From Amycolatopsis jejuensis (GTDB taxonomy: Bacteria > Actinomycetota > Actinomycetes > Mycobacteriales > Pseudonocardiaceae), in the NCBI RefSeq assembly GCF_000717335.1, contig NZ_JNYZ01000013.1:132981-196980 (forward strand): DNA of 64,000 nucleotides, in the 5' to 3' direction. Made by a program: the position numbers and the translations under genes. Of the stretch, positions 28,418 to 36,712 are shown piece by piece. The notes beneath the pieces are model-generated. The model searched no databases, had not been told where the DNA came from, and worked only from the letters and a program-made list of their open reading frames with translations. Positions within the stretch are counted from its first letter, which is position 1; each line of letters starts with the position of its first letter.

Positions 28418-28831
28418 GCGGGCCCGCAGCGCGGTGAGCACGTCCAGCACGTCGCGGGGGTCCTCACCGAGGTCGAGCTGCCCGAAGATGAACAGCCGGT
28501 CGTCGTGCTCCAGTTCGAGCGTCACGCCGTCGCGGCCGAGGCGGCGGGTGCTGCGCAGCCGCGTGCTGGTGCCTGCCCACGGAAGCCGGTGCGTGCCGCC
28601 GAGGGTGCGGGCGCGCAGGCCGTGCACGTCGGCGGCGAGCCGCGGCCGCACGAGGGTCCAGTGGCCCGCGAACGCGCCGACGGCGACCGTGGCGAGGCCC
28701 ATCAGCACCGCACCCTTGCCGTCGCCGAAGACCGCGTCCACCACGGCTCCGGCCAGCAGCACCGTGGCAAGTCCCCAGGTCACTACCACAAGGTTCCACC
28801 GGGGCGCCCACGAGGTCGGCTGGTTATCCAC
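28403..28831 (-). CDS. PH-like domain membrane protein
   Basis: A 142-aa protein with two N-terminal transmembrane helices (LVVVTWGLATVLLAGAVVDA, VLMGLATVAVGAFAGHWTLV) followed by a PH-like beta domain with LRARTLGGTHRLPW and DRLFIFGQLDLGEDP. A related protein lies next to crgA in other actinomycetes. GTG 28831 or GTG 28846 could be the start; neither has a good Shine-Dalgarno. The start region contains two perfect DnaA boxes. Function unknown; downstream of crgA on the same strand. Confidence 0.75.
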   Translation of the reverse strand: MDNQPTSWAPRWNLVVVTWGLATVLLAGAVVDAVFGDGKGAVLMGLATVAVGAFAGHWTLVRPRLAADVHGLRARTLGGTHRLPWAGTSTRLRSTRRLGRDGVTLELEHDDRLFIFGQLDLGEDPRDVLDVLTALRARSTGA

Positions 28832-28845
28832 AGGGGTTATCCACA
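28824..28845 (+). promoter_or_regulatory. Two DnaA boxes
   Basis: TTATCCACA occurs twice, at 28824-28832 and 28837-28845 (13 bp apart start to start), both perfect and in the same orientation, over the 5' end of the PH-like gene. A 7-bp inverted repeat ACACCGA / TCGGTGT lies just to the right (28859-28878). DnaA binding is inferred. Confidence 0.55.
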
Positions 28846-28901
28846 CTGGGGATGAGTCACACCGATGTGATTCGGTGTCAATCGGCCGTCCGGACGAATG
28901 G

Positions 28902-29168
28902 TCAGCGCCACCGCATCGTCATCAGCAGACCGGCGATCATCGCCGCGAACCCGATCGCGAAGTTCCAGTTGCCGAGCTCGGTGAGGAACGAAATCTTCGG
29001 ACCGGCGATGTAGTTGAGGACCAGCCACAGCAGACCGAGCAACATGAGGCCGAACATGACGATCTTGTAGAACAGGTTCGACGGGCCTGCGGCCTTCACC
29101 TTCACCGGCGTCCGGCGATCGGCAGGCGGGGTGTACGCGGTCTTCTTCCGGACCTTGGACTTCGGCAT
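28902..29168 (-). CDS. crgA: Cell division protein CrgA
   Basis: An 88-aa protein of CrgA length. A basic N-terminus (MPKSKVRKKTAYTPP) is followed by two transmembrane helices, FYKIVMFGLMLLGLLWLVLNY and WNFAIGFAAMIAGLLMTM, joined by a short loop with GPKISFLTELGN. CrgA coordinates FtsZ/FtsI/FtsQ and septum formation in actinobacteria. ATG after GAGGAAACG. Gene order with ppiA, rhomboid and pknB is conserved. Confidence 0.96.
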   Translation of the reverse strand: MPKSKVRKKTAYTPPADRRTPVKVKAAGPSNLFYKIVMFGLMLLGLLWLVLNYIAGPKISFLTELGNWNFAIGFAAMIAGLLMTMRWR

Positions 29169-29373
29169 CGTTTCCTCGCGTGCTCTCGGGCATTACTGGT
29201 GGCGCATCCTGGACGAGGTCCCGCTGTCGGGGTGCGCAACCAGCGCCACGTGCACACGTTAACGTAAAGGACGGCTCCGCAGCACCGGGCTGGAGCGGTC
29301 GGGTTCTCGGACTGTGACAATAGCGCCACGCGGAGCGCCGAATCGGCCTCCGACCGGCGCGGGAGGAGCTTGC

Positions 29374-30900
29374 GTGACGCCGCAGGATTGGCCGGGCGAC
29401 GACCGTCACCCCGGCACGGGAGCCTCCCGCCGCCAGCCCCCGCCACCCCGCCGCCAGCCAGGCGAGACCCCACCGCGACGAAGAGCAGCGGGCGACCCGG
29501 GACGTAGATCACCCGAACAGCGCACGCCGATCGACCGGGGTGGCCAGGGTGGTTACCGCGACACCGACGCTCGCGACGGCGGGCCCGCCCGGCGGACCGG
29601 GGAGTTCCGCACCGGTCGAGCCGACGACCGCGGCGGCGCCGGGTCGCAGCGGGACCCTGGCGGCCGGGTAGGCGAGTTCCGCGGGGAAACCGGACCGGAT
29701 CGGCGGACTGGCGACCTTCGCGCGGCTGATGGGCGGACCGGGGAGTTCCGCCCCGAAGCAGGACCGGATCGGCGGGCCGGTGACCTTCGCGGCGAGGCCG
29801 GGTCGGATCGGCCGCATCGCGACTCCGGCGCCCGGACCGGCGACCTTCGCGCCGAAGCCGGGTCCGATCGGCCCCAGCGCGGTCCACGCGGCGAAAACCC
29901 AGGTCAACGCGCCAACCAACCCAACCGCGACCCCCGCCGCAGGGCCGAGGACACGCGGCAGATGCCTCGCCGGGTCGGTGAAACCGGCCCGCCCCGGCGG
30001 CGGATGACCGGTCCCGAATTTGCCGAGCAGCCCACCGAGGTCTTCTCCGCGGTCGCCGTATCGGACGAAAAAGACAAAAAACCCAAGCCGCCGCTCGGTA
30101 AGGGGGGCGTCGCGATCCGGACCGCCGGGGAAATCTTCATCACCCTCGGCGTGGTCGTGCTGCTGTTCATGGTCTACGAGGTCTGGGTCACCGACCTCTT
30201 CTCCGCCGAAAAACAGCACACCGCGAGCGACCAGCTCGACGGCGACTGGGCCAAGGACCGCACGCTGCATCCCGAGCTGGTCGACGGGAAGGCGTTCGCC
30301 CGCATCCACATTCCGTCGTTCGGCGCGGACTTCAACTTCACCATCCAGGAAGGCACCGGCGAGAACGCACTCGCCGTCGGGCCGGGGCACTACAAGGGCA
30401 CCGCGCTGCCCGGCGAGCCCGGCAACTTCGGCATTGCCGGGCACCGGGTCGGCAAGGGCGCGCCGTTCAACGATCTGGACAACCTCGGCTCGTGCGACCA
30501 GATCGTCATCGAGACGCACACCGATTTCTTCATCTACCAGGTCCTGCCCTACGAGGACGAGATCAAGGGCTGGGCCGCGGGCAAGGGCGCGCAGCCGGAG
30601 TGCAAGAACGTGCCGACGCTGCGCAATACGAGCATTCCGGGCGGCGGCGCGTACGACGAGACGTTCGGCCGCAAGGTCGTGCTGCCGAGTCAGGGCGACG
30701 CGGTGAACCCGGTGCCATACAAGCCGGCCGGGATCCTGCCGAAGGCGCAGCAGGCGTCGCTGCTCACGCTCACCACCTGCCACCCGCAGTTCTCCGCGAA
30801 GGAGCGGCTGATCATCACCTCGGTGCTCACCCGCCAGGTCCCGAAGACGCAGGTCAAGGACTACACCACGTTGCTGTCGAAGATCGGCGGTGCCTCCTGA
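29374..30900 (+). CDS. Class E sortase with repetitive disordered N-terminus
   Basis: A 508-aa membrane-anchored sortase. Residues 1-215 are a disordered, Arg/Asp/Gly-rich region with repeated TGEFR and TGDLR units ending in GPDRR or GSDRP. One transmembrane helix follows (about 252-270, IFITLGVVVLLFMVYEVWV). The sortase barrel has His357 in GIAGHRVG, Cys469 in TLTTCHPQFS and Arg478 in KERLII, the complete triad. Class E sortases anchor LAXTG-type proteins to peptidoglycan. GTG start with GGGAGGAG. The next small gene overlaps the stop (TGATG). Confidence 0.93.
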   Translation: MTPQDWPGDDRHPGTGASRRQPPPPRRQPGETPPRRRAAGDPGRRSPEQRTPIDRGGQGGYRDTDARDGGPARRTGEFRTGRADDRGGAGSQRDPGGRVGEFRGETGPDRRTGDLRAADGRTGEFRPEAGPDRRAGDLRGEAGSDRPHRDSGARTGDLRAEAGSDRPQRGPRGENPGQRANQPNRDPRRRAEDTRQMPRRVGETGPPRRRMTGPEFAEQPTEVFSAVAVSDEKDKKPKPPLGKGGVAIRTAGEIFITLGVVVLLFMVYEVWVTDLFSAEKQHTASDQLDGDWAKDRTLHPELVDGKAFARIHIPSFGADFNFTIQEGTGENALAVGPGHYKGTALPGEPGNFGIAGHRVGKGAPFNDLDNLGSCDQIVIETHTDFFIYQVLPYEDEIKGWAAGKGAQPECKNVPTLRNTSIPGGGAYDETFGRKVVLPSQGDAVNPVPYKPAGILPKAQQASLLTLTTCHPQFSAKERLIITSVLTRQVPKTQVKDYTTLLSKIGGAS

Positions 30901-31058
30901 TGTACGGCTGGATCTGGCGGCATCTGCCCGGGCCGTTCGCGGTGAAGATCGCGACCGCGGTCGTGCTGGTGCTCGGCGTCGTGGCGTTGCTGATGTTCGT
31001 GGTGTTCCCGTGGCTCGACCCGTTGCTGTGGTTCAACAACGTGTCGGTGGACAACTGA
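30900..31058 (+). CDS. Small membrane protein coupled to the sortase
   Basis: A 52-aa protein. The ATG shares its A with the sortase stop (TGATG), so it is translationally coupled. One hydrophobic helix (VKIATAVVLVLGVVALLMFVVFP) lies between a short N-terminus (MYGWIWRHLPGP) and a C-terminal WLDPLLWFNN. Small genes of this kind follow the class E sortase in related genomes; function unknown. Missed by callers with a 60-aa floor. Confidence 0.8.
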   Translation: MYGWIWRHLPGPFAVKIATAVVLVLGVVALLMFVVFPWLDPLLWFNNVSVDN

Positions 31059-32038
31059 TCCGGTTCGGCGTCTTCCTCGTCTCCGCACGCTTCCCCGGCC
31101 AGGACGACGCCGACGTCCTGCGGCGTACCGTCCGCGCCGCCGAGGCAGCCGAGGCCGCGGGCTTCGACGACGTCTGGCTCGCCGAACACCACTTCATGCC
31201 CTACGGCGTCTGCCCGTCGGCGATCACGCTCGCCGCACACGTGCTGGGACGGACGGAGCGGATCGGCGTGGGCACCGCGGTGAGCGTGCTGTCCACGACG
31301 CATCCGGTCGCGCTGGCAGAACAGTGGTCGATGCTCGACGCACTGTCCGGCGGACGCCTGCACCTTGGCGTCGGCCGCGGTGGGCCGTGGCAGGACCTGG
31401 AGGTGTTCGGCACCGGATTACCGCGCTACGAAAGCGGTTTCGCGGAGTCCCTCGGCCTGTTCCTCACCGCGACCACCGGCCGGGTCTCCGCCGCCGGTGA
31501 ACATTTCGCCTTCCGCGAGGTACCGCTGACCCCCGTGCCACACCGCCCGCCACGGGTGGTCGTCGCCTGCGGCGGTCCGACGTCGGCCGCCGTCCGGCTG
31601 GCAGCGGACCGCGGTTTACCGATGCTGCTAGGCCTACACGCCGACGATTCCGAAAAAGCCGCAACCGTTGCCGCGTACGGCAAACCGGCCGCGCACGTGT
31701 CAACCGTGCTGTGCCAAGTCGGCGACAACGCGACGACCCTGGTCCGCCGAACCCTGCCCGGCTGGCTGAAGGACGGCCTCGGCGCACACGTCACGGTCGA
31801 CGGCCGCCCCGGCCCGTCCCGCGATCCGGGCGAGTACACCGAACGCCTGTGCGCCATCCACCCAGTCGGCCCGGCCGCCCACTGCGTCGACACCCTGGCC
31901 ACGAGCCTCCGACGCACCGGGATCTCCCACGTGATCATGTTCGTGGAAGCCTCCGGCACGACGGAGGGCACGGTGGACAATATCGCCCGCATCGGCGCGG
32001 AAATCCTCCCCGAACTCCGCGGCCAGAGAACGAGGTAA
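31028..32038 (+). CDS. LLM-class flavin-dependent oxidoreductase
   Basis: A 336-aa bacterial-luciferase-like (beta/alpha)8 monooxygenase. The core starts IRFGVFLVSARFPGQDD, with AEAAGFDDVWLAEHHF, IGVGTAVSVLSTTHPVALAEQWSML and DALSGGRLHLGVGRG. It uses F420 or FMNH2. The start is uncertain: GTG 31028 is an in-frame start that overlaps the small membrane gene, whereas homologues begin at the codon now read CTG (31055), preceded by GGTGGA. Left edge of the catabolic island, just after the sortase block. Substrate unknown. Confidence 0.8.
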   Translation: MVQQRVGGQLIRFGVFLVSARFPGQDDADVLRRTVRAAEAAEAAGFDDVWLAEHHFMPYGVCPSAITLAAHVLGRTERIGVGTAVSVLSTTHPVALAEQWSMLDALSGGRLHLGVGRGGPWQDLEVFGTGLPRYESGFAESLGLFLTATTGRVSAAGEHFAFREVPLTPVPHRPPRVVVACGGPTSAAVRLAADRGLPMLLGLHADDSEKAATVAAYGKPAAHVSTVLCQVGDNATTLVRRTLPGWLKDGLGAHVTVDGRPGPSRDPGEYTERLCAIHPVGPAAHCVDTLATSLRRTGISHVIMFVEASGTTEGTVDNIARIGAEILPELRGQRTR

Positions 32039-32042
32039 GCCC

Positions 32043-32684
32043 CTAGCGCTGGCTCTCCTCGCGACGCAGGCCGATCGCCCCGGCCCACAGCCGGGTCAGG
32101 TGATCGATCACCTCGTCCTCGTCGAAGTTCTCCCCGAGGTACAGCCACACGTGCACCGTTTGCTCGACCATCGCCCCAAGGGCGATCGCGGTCAGCCGGG
32201 GCTGCAACGACGGGTCGGCGAGGCCTGCTTTCTGCAGCCTGCGGATGCCCTCCGCCCCGCGGCTCACGAAGAGCTCGCGCAGCTCGATCATCAGCTTCCG
32301 GTACTGCTCGCTCGTGGCGGACATGTGGTCGATGAGCCGCATGATCTTCGCCCCCTTGCGCCACGCCGCCAGGTAACGGCGGTTCGCCGCCTCGATCCGC
32401 GCATAGGGGTCGCCAGGAGCGTCGGCACCGATCAGGTTGGCCGCGAACACCTCCCCGATGACGGTGTGCGCGATCTCGCGCAGCAGCGAATCCTTGGAGT
32501 CGAAGTAGACGTAGAAGGTCCCGTGCGAGACCTTCGCGCGTTTGACGACCTCGTCGATGCTCGTTTCGGCGAAGCCCCGCTCTTCGAGCAGCTCCCGGCC
32601 CGCCTGTACGAGCATCGCCCTGGTTCGCTTGCCGCGGGCCGTGGTCGGGGTGGTCACCGAGGGCCTGCGTGTGGGCGTAGCCAT
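32043..32684 (-). CDS. TetR-family transcriptional regulator
   Basis: A 213-aa repressor. The N-terminal HTH is GKRTRAMLVQAGRELLEERG followed by SIDEVVKRAKVSHGTFYVYF. The C-terminal ligand domain is helical (KIMRLIDHMSATSEQYRKLM). ATG 32684 chosen, with AGGA upstream; a longer frame to 32738 has no start support. It is the last gene in the direction of the minus-strand degradation cluster and probably its repressor. Confidence 0.9.
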   Translation of the reverse strand: MATPTRRPSVTTPTTARGKRTRAMLVQAGRELLEERGFAETSIDEVVKRAKVSHGTFYVYFDSKDSLLREIAHTVIGEVFAANLIGADAPGDPYARIEAANRRYLAAWRKGAKIMRLIDHMSATSEQYRKLMIELRELFVSRGAEGIRRLQKAGLADPSLQPRLTAIALGAMVEQTVHVWLYLGENFDEDEVIDHLTRLWAGAIGLRREESQR

Positions 32685-32815
32685 GAATCCGGTCCTAACA
32701 TCGCGGTGCTGCACGTCTTGACCCGACGGCGCAGTCACCTAGGGTAGACCATTCCAGCCTGGCATTCGATGCGGCACGACCCCCTGGACTTGACGTCATC
32801 GTCACCACGGTGTGG

Positions 32816-33607
32816 TCATCTGCCGGTGAACCGGGGAGAGCGTTTGGCGAGGAATGCATCGATCGCCTCGACGTGGTCCTCGCTCAGGAACGTGGAGATC
32901 TCGTATCCGGTCGAGGCGTCGAATGCCGAGTTCAGGCTGTCCTTGACGAGCTTGTTGACGGCGAGCTTGGTGAACCGGGTGGCCAGCGGGGCGCCGGCGG
33001 CGAGCCGGCGCGCGAAGGCCAGTGCGGCATCGGGCAGAGCGTCGTCCGGCACGACGTGGTTGACGAGGCCGAGGCGCTCGGCGTCGGCCGCGGTCAGCGG
33101 ATCGCCGGTCATCAAGTACTCCTTGGCCCGGGCGGGACCGACGGCGAGGGGCCACGCGACCACGCCGCCGTCGCCGGCCACGATGCCCGCTCGGACGTGC
33201 GGGTCGCCGATCGTGGCGCTCTCGGCCATGAAGATCACGTCGGAGAAGAGCGCGATACTGGCACCGAGACCGAGGGCGTGCCCGTTGACCGCGGTCACGA
33301 TCGGCAGCTCGACGTCGAGCAGGTCCCAGATGAGCTGCCGGGCGTCCCGGCTGAGCTCGGCCAGCCGGTGTGGCGTCCGGAGTGTCTTGAACCAGCGGTA
33401 GTCGCCCCCGGCGGAGAACGCCCGACCGCGGCCGGTTAGCAGGACCGCCCGCGCGTCGTTCTCCTGCTTGAGCTCCCGGAACAGCCGGGTCAGGTCGGAG
33501 TGGAGCAGGTCGTCGACGGTGTTGAGGGCACTGCCGGGATGGTCGACGGTGATGCGGAGGACGTCGTCGTCGTAGGTGACGTCGAGGCACGTGAAGTCGT
33601 TGCGCAC
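32816..33607 (-). CDS. Enoyl-CoA hydratase/isomerase family protein
   Basis: A 263-aa crotonase-fold protein. The oxyanion-hole loops are GRGRAFSAGGDYRWF and NGHALGLGASIALFSDV, and IGDPHVRAGIVAGDGGVVAW carries the region of the catalytic Glu position; here Asp-Gly rather than the common Glu is seen, so the exact activity (hydratase, isomerase or hydrolase) is open. GTG 33607 follows GGGAG. Its 5' end overlaps the upstream TIGR03084 reading frame by 118 bp in another frame. Confidence 0.85.
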   Translation of the reverse strand: MRNDFTCLDVTYDDDVLRITVDHPGSALNTVDDLLHSDLTRLFRELKQENDARAVLLTGRGRAFSAGGDYRWFKTLRTPHRLAELSRDARQLIWDLLDVELPIVTAVNGHALGLGASIALFSDVIFMAESATIGDPHVRAGIVAGDGGVVAWPLAVGPARAKEYLMTGDPLTAADAERLGLVNHVVPDDALPDAALAFARRLAAGAPLATRFTKLAVNKLVKDSLNSAFDASTGYEISTFLSEDHVEAIDAFLAKRSPRFTGR

Positions 33608-34419
33608 GAAGGGGAACTCCCTGCTTCCGGGACGAAATGCATGGTCGGTTGACGGCCCGCGCCCGGCTCGCCTGCGAAGGCCTGCGCGAGGCTCATCCAC
33701 TCCGCCGCTCCCGGTCCGGTGAGCACCAGGTCCAGGTCGGCGAGGTGGCGGCGCTGGGTGACGGCGAAGCAGAAGTCGAGCGCGGGTCCGGTGACCCGGC
33801 CGGGAGCGTCCGGCGGTCCCCACGTCCACGGGCCGGCCGGTCCGGTGAGCTCGACCCGGACCGGAGTGTCCGGGGCGGGCCGCCCGTTGATCAGGAAGCT
33901 GAACTTGCGGGCGCCGACGCCGAGGTGCGCGACGTGCCGCAGCCGTTCGGTCGCCCGGATCGGTACCCCGAGCGTGTCCGCGATGTCCACGCCGTGGGCC
34001 CAAGTCTCCATGAGGCGGGCGGTGGCGCACGAGCCGATGCTCATCTCCTGGCTGAACCACGGCACCCGCGATCCCGGGTCGGCGCCGGTGAACGCGCTGA
34101 TGAGCTCGGCGCGGCCGGAAGTGAACCAGGACAACAGTTCCGAGCCGCGCCACGAGCGGTAGCGTCCGGCGATCTGGTCCGGGTCGATGCCGTGTTCCTC
34201 GATCGTGGCCCGGCCGGCGGCGAACGCGTCCGGATCGACGAGCGCGAGCCGAGCCTGGTCGTCGAAGAACGCGAGGTGCGAGATCTGGTCGGCAATCGAC
34301 CAGCCCGGGCTGGGAGTCCCGGCCTGCCAGCCGGTCTCGGGCAGGTCCTCGACGAGCTCGCGCACAGTTTCGGTCTCCGCGGCGAGATCGTCGAGGAGCA
34401 CCGGCATCGTCACCGCCAT
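33490..34419 (-). CDS. TIGR03084 (mycothiol-isomerase-like DinB) protein
   Basis: A 309-aa protein starting MAVTMPVLLDDLAAETETV, with GWSIADQISHLAFFDDQARL (metal-ligand His), then ELISAF, WFSQEMSIGSCATARLMETW AHGVDIAD (His) as in the DinB/maleylpyruvate-isomerase fold and its TIGR03084 branch. The domain ends at AQAFAGEPGAGRQP; the frame then runs on about 45 more residues into the next gene with no family look, so a stop may have been lost or a frameshift may lie near 33660. The ATG overlaps the end of the hyuB frame by ten bases. Confidence 0.75.
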   Translation of the reverse strand: MAVTMPVLLDDLAAETETVRELVEDLPETGWQAGTPSPGWSIADQISHLAFFDDQARLALVDPDAFAAGRATIEEHGIDPDQIAGRYRSWRGSELLSWFTSGRAELISAFTGADPGSRVPWFSQEMSIGSCATARLMETWAHGVDIADTLGVPIRATERLRHVAHLGVGARKFSFLINGRPAPDTPVRVELTGPAGPWTWGPPDAPGRVTGPALDFCFAVTQRRHLADLDLVLTGPGAAEWMSLAQAFAGEPGAGRQPTMHFVPEAGSSPSCATTSRASTSPTTTTSSASPSTIPAVPSTPSTTCSTPT

Positions 34420-36695
34420 GTCAGTGCGAGCTGCTTGTCGTGGACCGGCGGCAGCTCGCGCAGCGAGACCTCGGTTTCGAGCCGGCAACCGCAACCCGGG
34501 CAAACGAACTCGCGGAACACCAGGCTCGTCTCGTCGACATACAGTGCCGGGTCCCGCCAGACGCGGTCGGTGGCCGACAGCGGGGTTTCGACCACGTGGG
34601 TACCGAGCTTGTAGTTGGCCTGCGGGTCCGCCAGCCGGTGGCGGCACCGGCCGCACGCGGAGGTGCCGTCCTCGGCGATCACGATGTTCTCGTCCAGCCA
34701 CCGATGGCCGTCGGGCAGTGCGGGGGCCGGTGGTTCGGGCATCGGTTCGCGGCCTAGCCGATCGCCTCGCAGCTGCGCCCGCAACCGGGTCGACTGCTCG
34801 TGGTCGACGGCGCCGTCGAGGACCACTGCGCCATAAGTGGTGCGCGCGTGCGCCACGCTCACCAGCCCTTCCGCGACGTCTTCCTCGACGGCGGAGAGAT
34901 CGCGTTCGAGCGGGTCGCCGTATCCGCCACCGCCGAACCATCCGAGCGCGTAGACGTCGTTCAGCCCGATCGGCAGCAGCACGGTCTTCGAGTGCGGCCA
35001 TTCGGTCGTCCCCGCGAGCTCGTCCTCGTCGACCGGCACCGCCGAGGTGGCGTACCGGTCCCAGACGTCGGAGTCGCGGACGACCTTGTAGTAACCCGCT
35101 TTCGCCGGCGACCCGCCGCACAGCCCCGCGCCGTTCGGGGTGGCGAGGCCGGAAGCAATGCACATCGCGTACATCGGCTCGGCGGTGTCGTGCGGGACGA
35201 CAGCGGACTGCGCACCCGTGCCGCCGCGGAACCGCCCGGCGCCTCCGCTGTCGACGGTTTCCGTGCGGTACAACCACAACAGGGGCTGGTACCACTCCTG
35301 GGACTCGACGTTCGCGATCCGGCACGCCGGGCTGAGCGGCATGCCCGCGGCGTCGTCACCGTCGCCCCAGGAACGGGCGCCGATCCCGCCGGCTGCCTGG
35401 TCGAGGGAGAGGGCCAGGGTCGGCAGCCCGTCGCGGTCGAGTCCGCCGAGGAGCTGGGCGAGCCAGCTCGAGTTCGAGACGGCCAGCAGGTGCTGCTTGT
35501 GCTCCGCCGGGCCTGCCGCGAGCATTTTCGAAATCAACGTCGTCGCGGAGTTGATGTTGGTCCAGCTGGTCTGCGTGACCCCGCCGCCCGAAGCGGCCGG
35601 GAACTACGAGGCGATGATCGTGCCCGGCGTGACCCGGCATTCCAGCACCCGCAGCACGGCTCCCGGCGCCCACGGCATGTCGTGGCACAGCAACGGAAGG
35701 ACCGCGGCGACGATCGACGCTTCGGTCAGCGTCCGCGTGCAGTTGAAGAAGCCGGTCTGCGGATCGGCCTCGGTGAGGTCGAAGACGAGCCGGTCGCCGT
35801 GCTTCTCCATCGTCATCGGAAGGGAGTAGAGGCCGCGGTCGCCGTCCTTGGCGCACTCGGCGAAGTGCAGGTGCCGCCAGACCCCGTCCGGAAGGTCCGC
35901 CAGCCTGCTGCGCAGCCGGGTCTCGGTGGAATCCAGGATCCGTGCCATGACAAGGGCTACCTCGTCGGCGCCGTACGCCGCCGCCATCTCGGTGATGCGG
36001 GTCGCCGCCACGTGCGTGCCGCCTACCAGCGCACGCAGGTCCAGTCCGGCGGACAGCGGCATCCGGCTGCGCCGCAGGAACATGTCCTCGACGTCCGCCC
36101 GGATCACCCCGCCCTCGACGTACTTGATCGGCGGCAATGGCAGGCTCTCGCTGAAAACGTCGTCGGCGTCCACGACGAAGCTCGACGGATGCCGCCCGCC
36201 GAGGTCGACGAAGTGCAGGGTCGCCGCGACCCACGCGAAGAGCTTCCCGTCGACGAATACCGGCCGGAGCAGGGCGGTGTCGTTCTGGTGTGCGGCGCCG
36301 ACCCACGGGTCGTTCACCAGAAATGCGTCGCCTTCCCGGATACCCGGGTTGGCGCTGCGATGTTCGAGCGTCCACTGGATCATCCGCTGGACGACGCCGC
36401 CGTGGACGCTGATGTGCGAGCCGAGCGCGACGAGATCGCCGCGCGGATCACCGACTGCGGTGTTGAAGTCGTAGGCCTCGGTGACGATGATCGAGCCCGA
36501 CATTTTCCGGATCGTGGCGCCGGCCTCGTCGTTGACCTGCGTGAGCTTGTGCGACAGGACGGCGTAGGTGACCGGGTCGACGACGCAGTCCGCCGCCGGG
36601 ACGAATAGCGCGAGGCTCGGGTCGATCTGCAGGGCGGACGCGGGTTTGGCCACCGACTCGAACTTGTCCGAGCCCGCGATGGGGTAGCTGGTCAT
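34410..36695 (-). pseudogene. HyuB/acetophenone-carboxylase-like subunit with in-frame TAG
   Basis: A 762-codon hydantoinase B / acetone-carboxylase-type gene (domain start YAVLSHKLTQVNDEAGATIRK) interrupted by TAG at codon 364 (35604-35606). The same frame continues with FPAASGGGVTQTSWTNIN, the expected sequence, so this is one nonsense change, not a gene boundary. The second half ends in a zinc-ribbon-like segment (CGRCRHRLADP, then FVCPGCGCRLETEV) resembling the gamma subunit of acetone/acetophenone carboxylase, fused here. ATG 36695 follows GGAG. With hyuA, ligase and enoyl-CoA hydratase it looks like a ketone-carboxylating degradation route. Readthrough or sequence error cannot be excluded. 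Confidence 0.85.
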
Positions 36696-36712
36696 GGTGG
36701 GACTCCGATCGA

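Noticed and set aside
34410..35537. Two separate hydantoinase B genes
   Set aside because: The halves are in the same frame, separated by one TAG, and together match one family protein; no start or ribosome site lies between.
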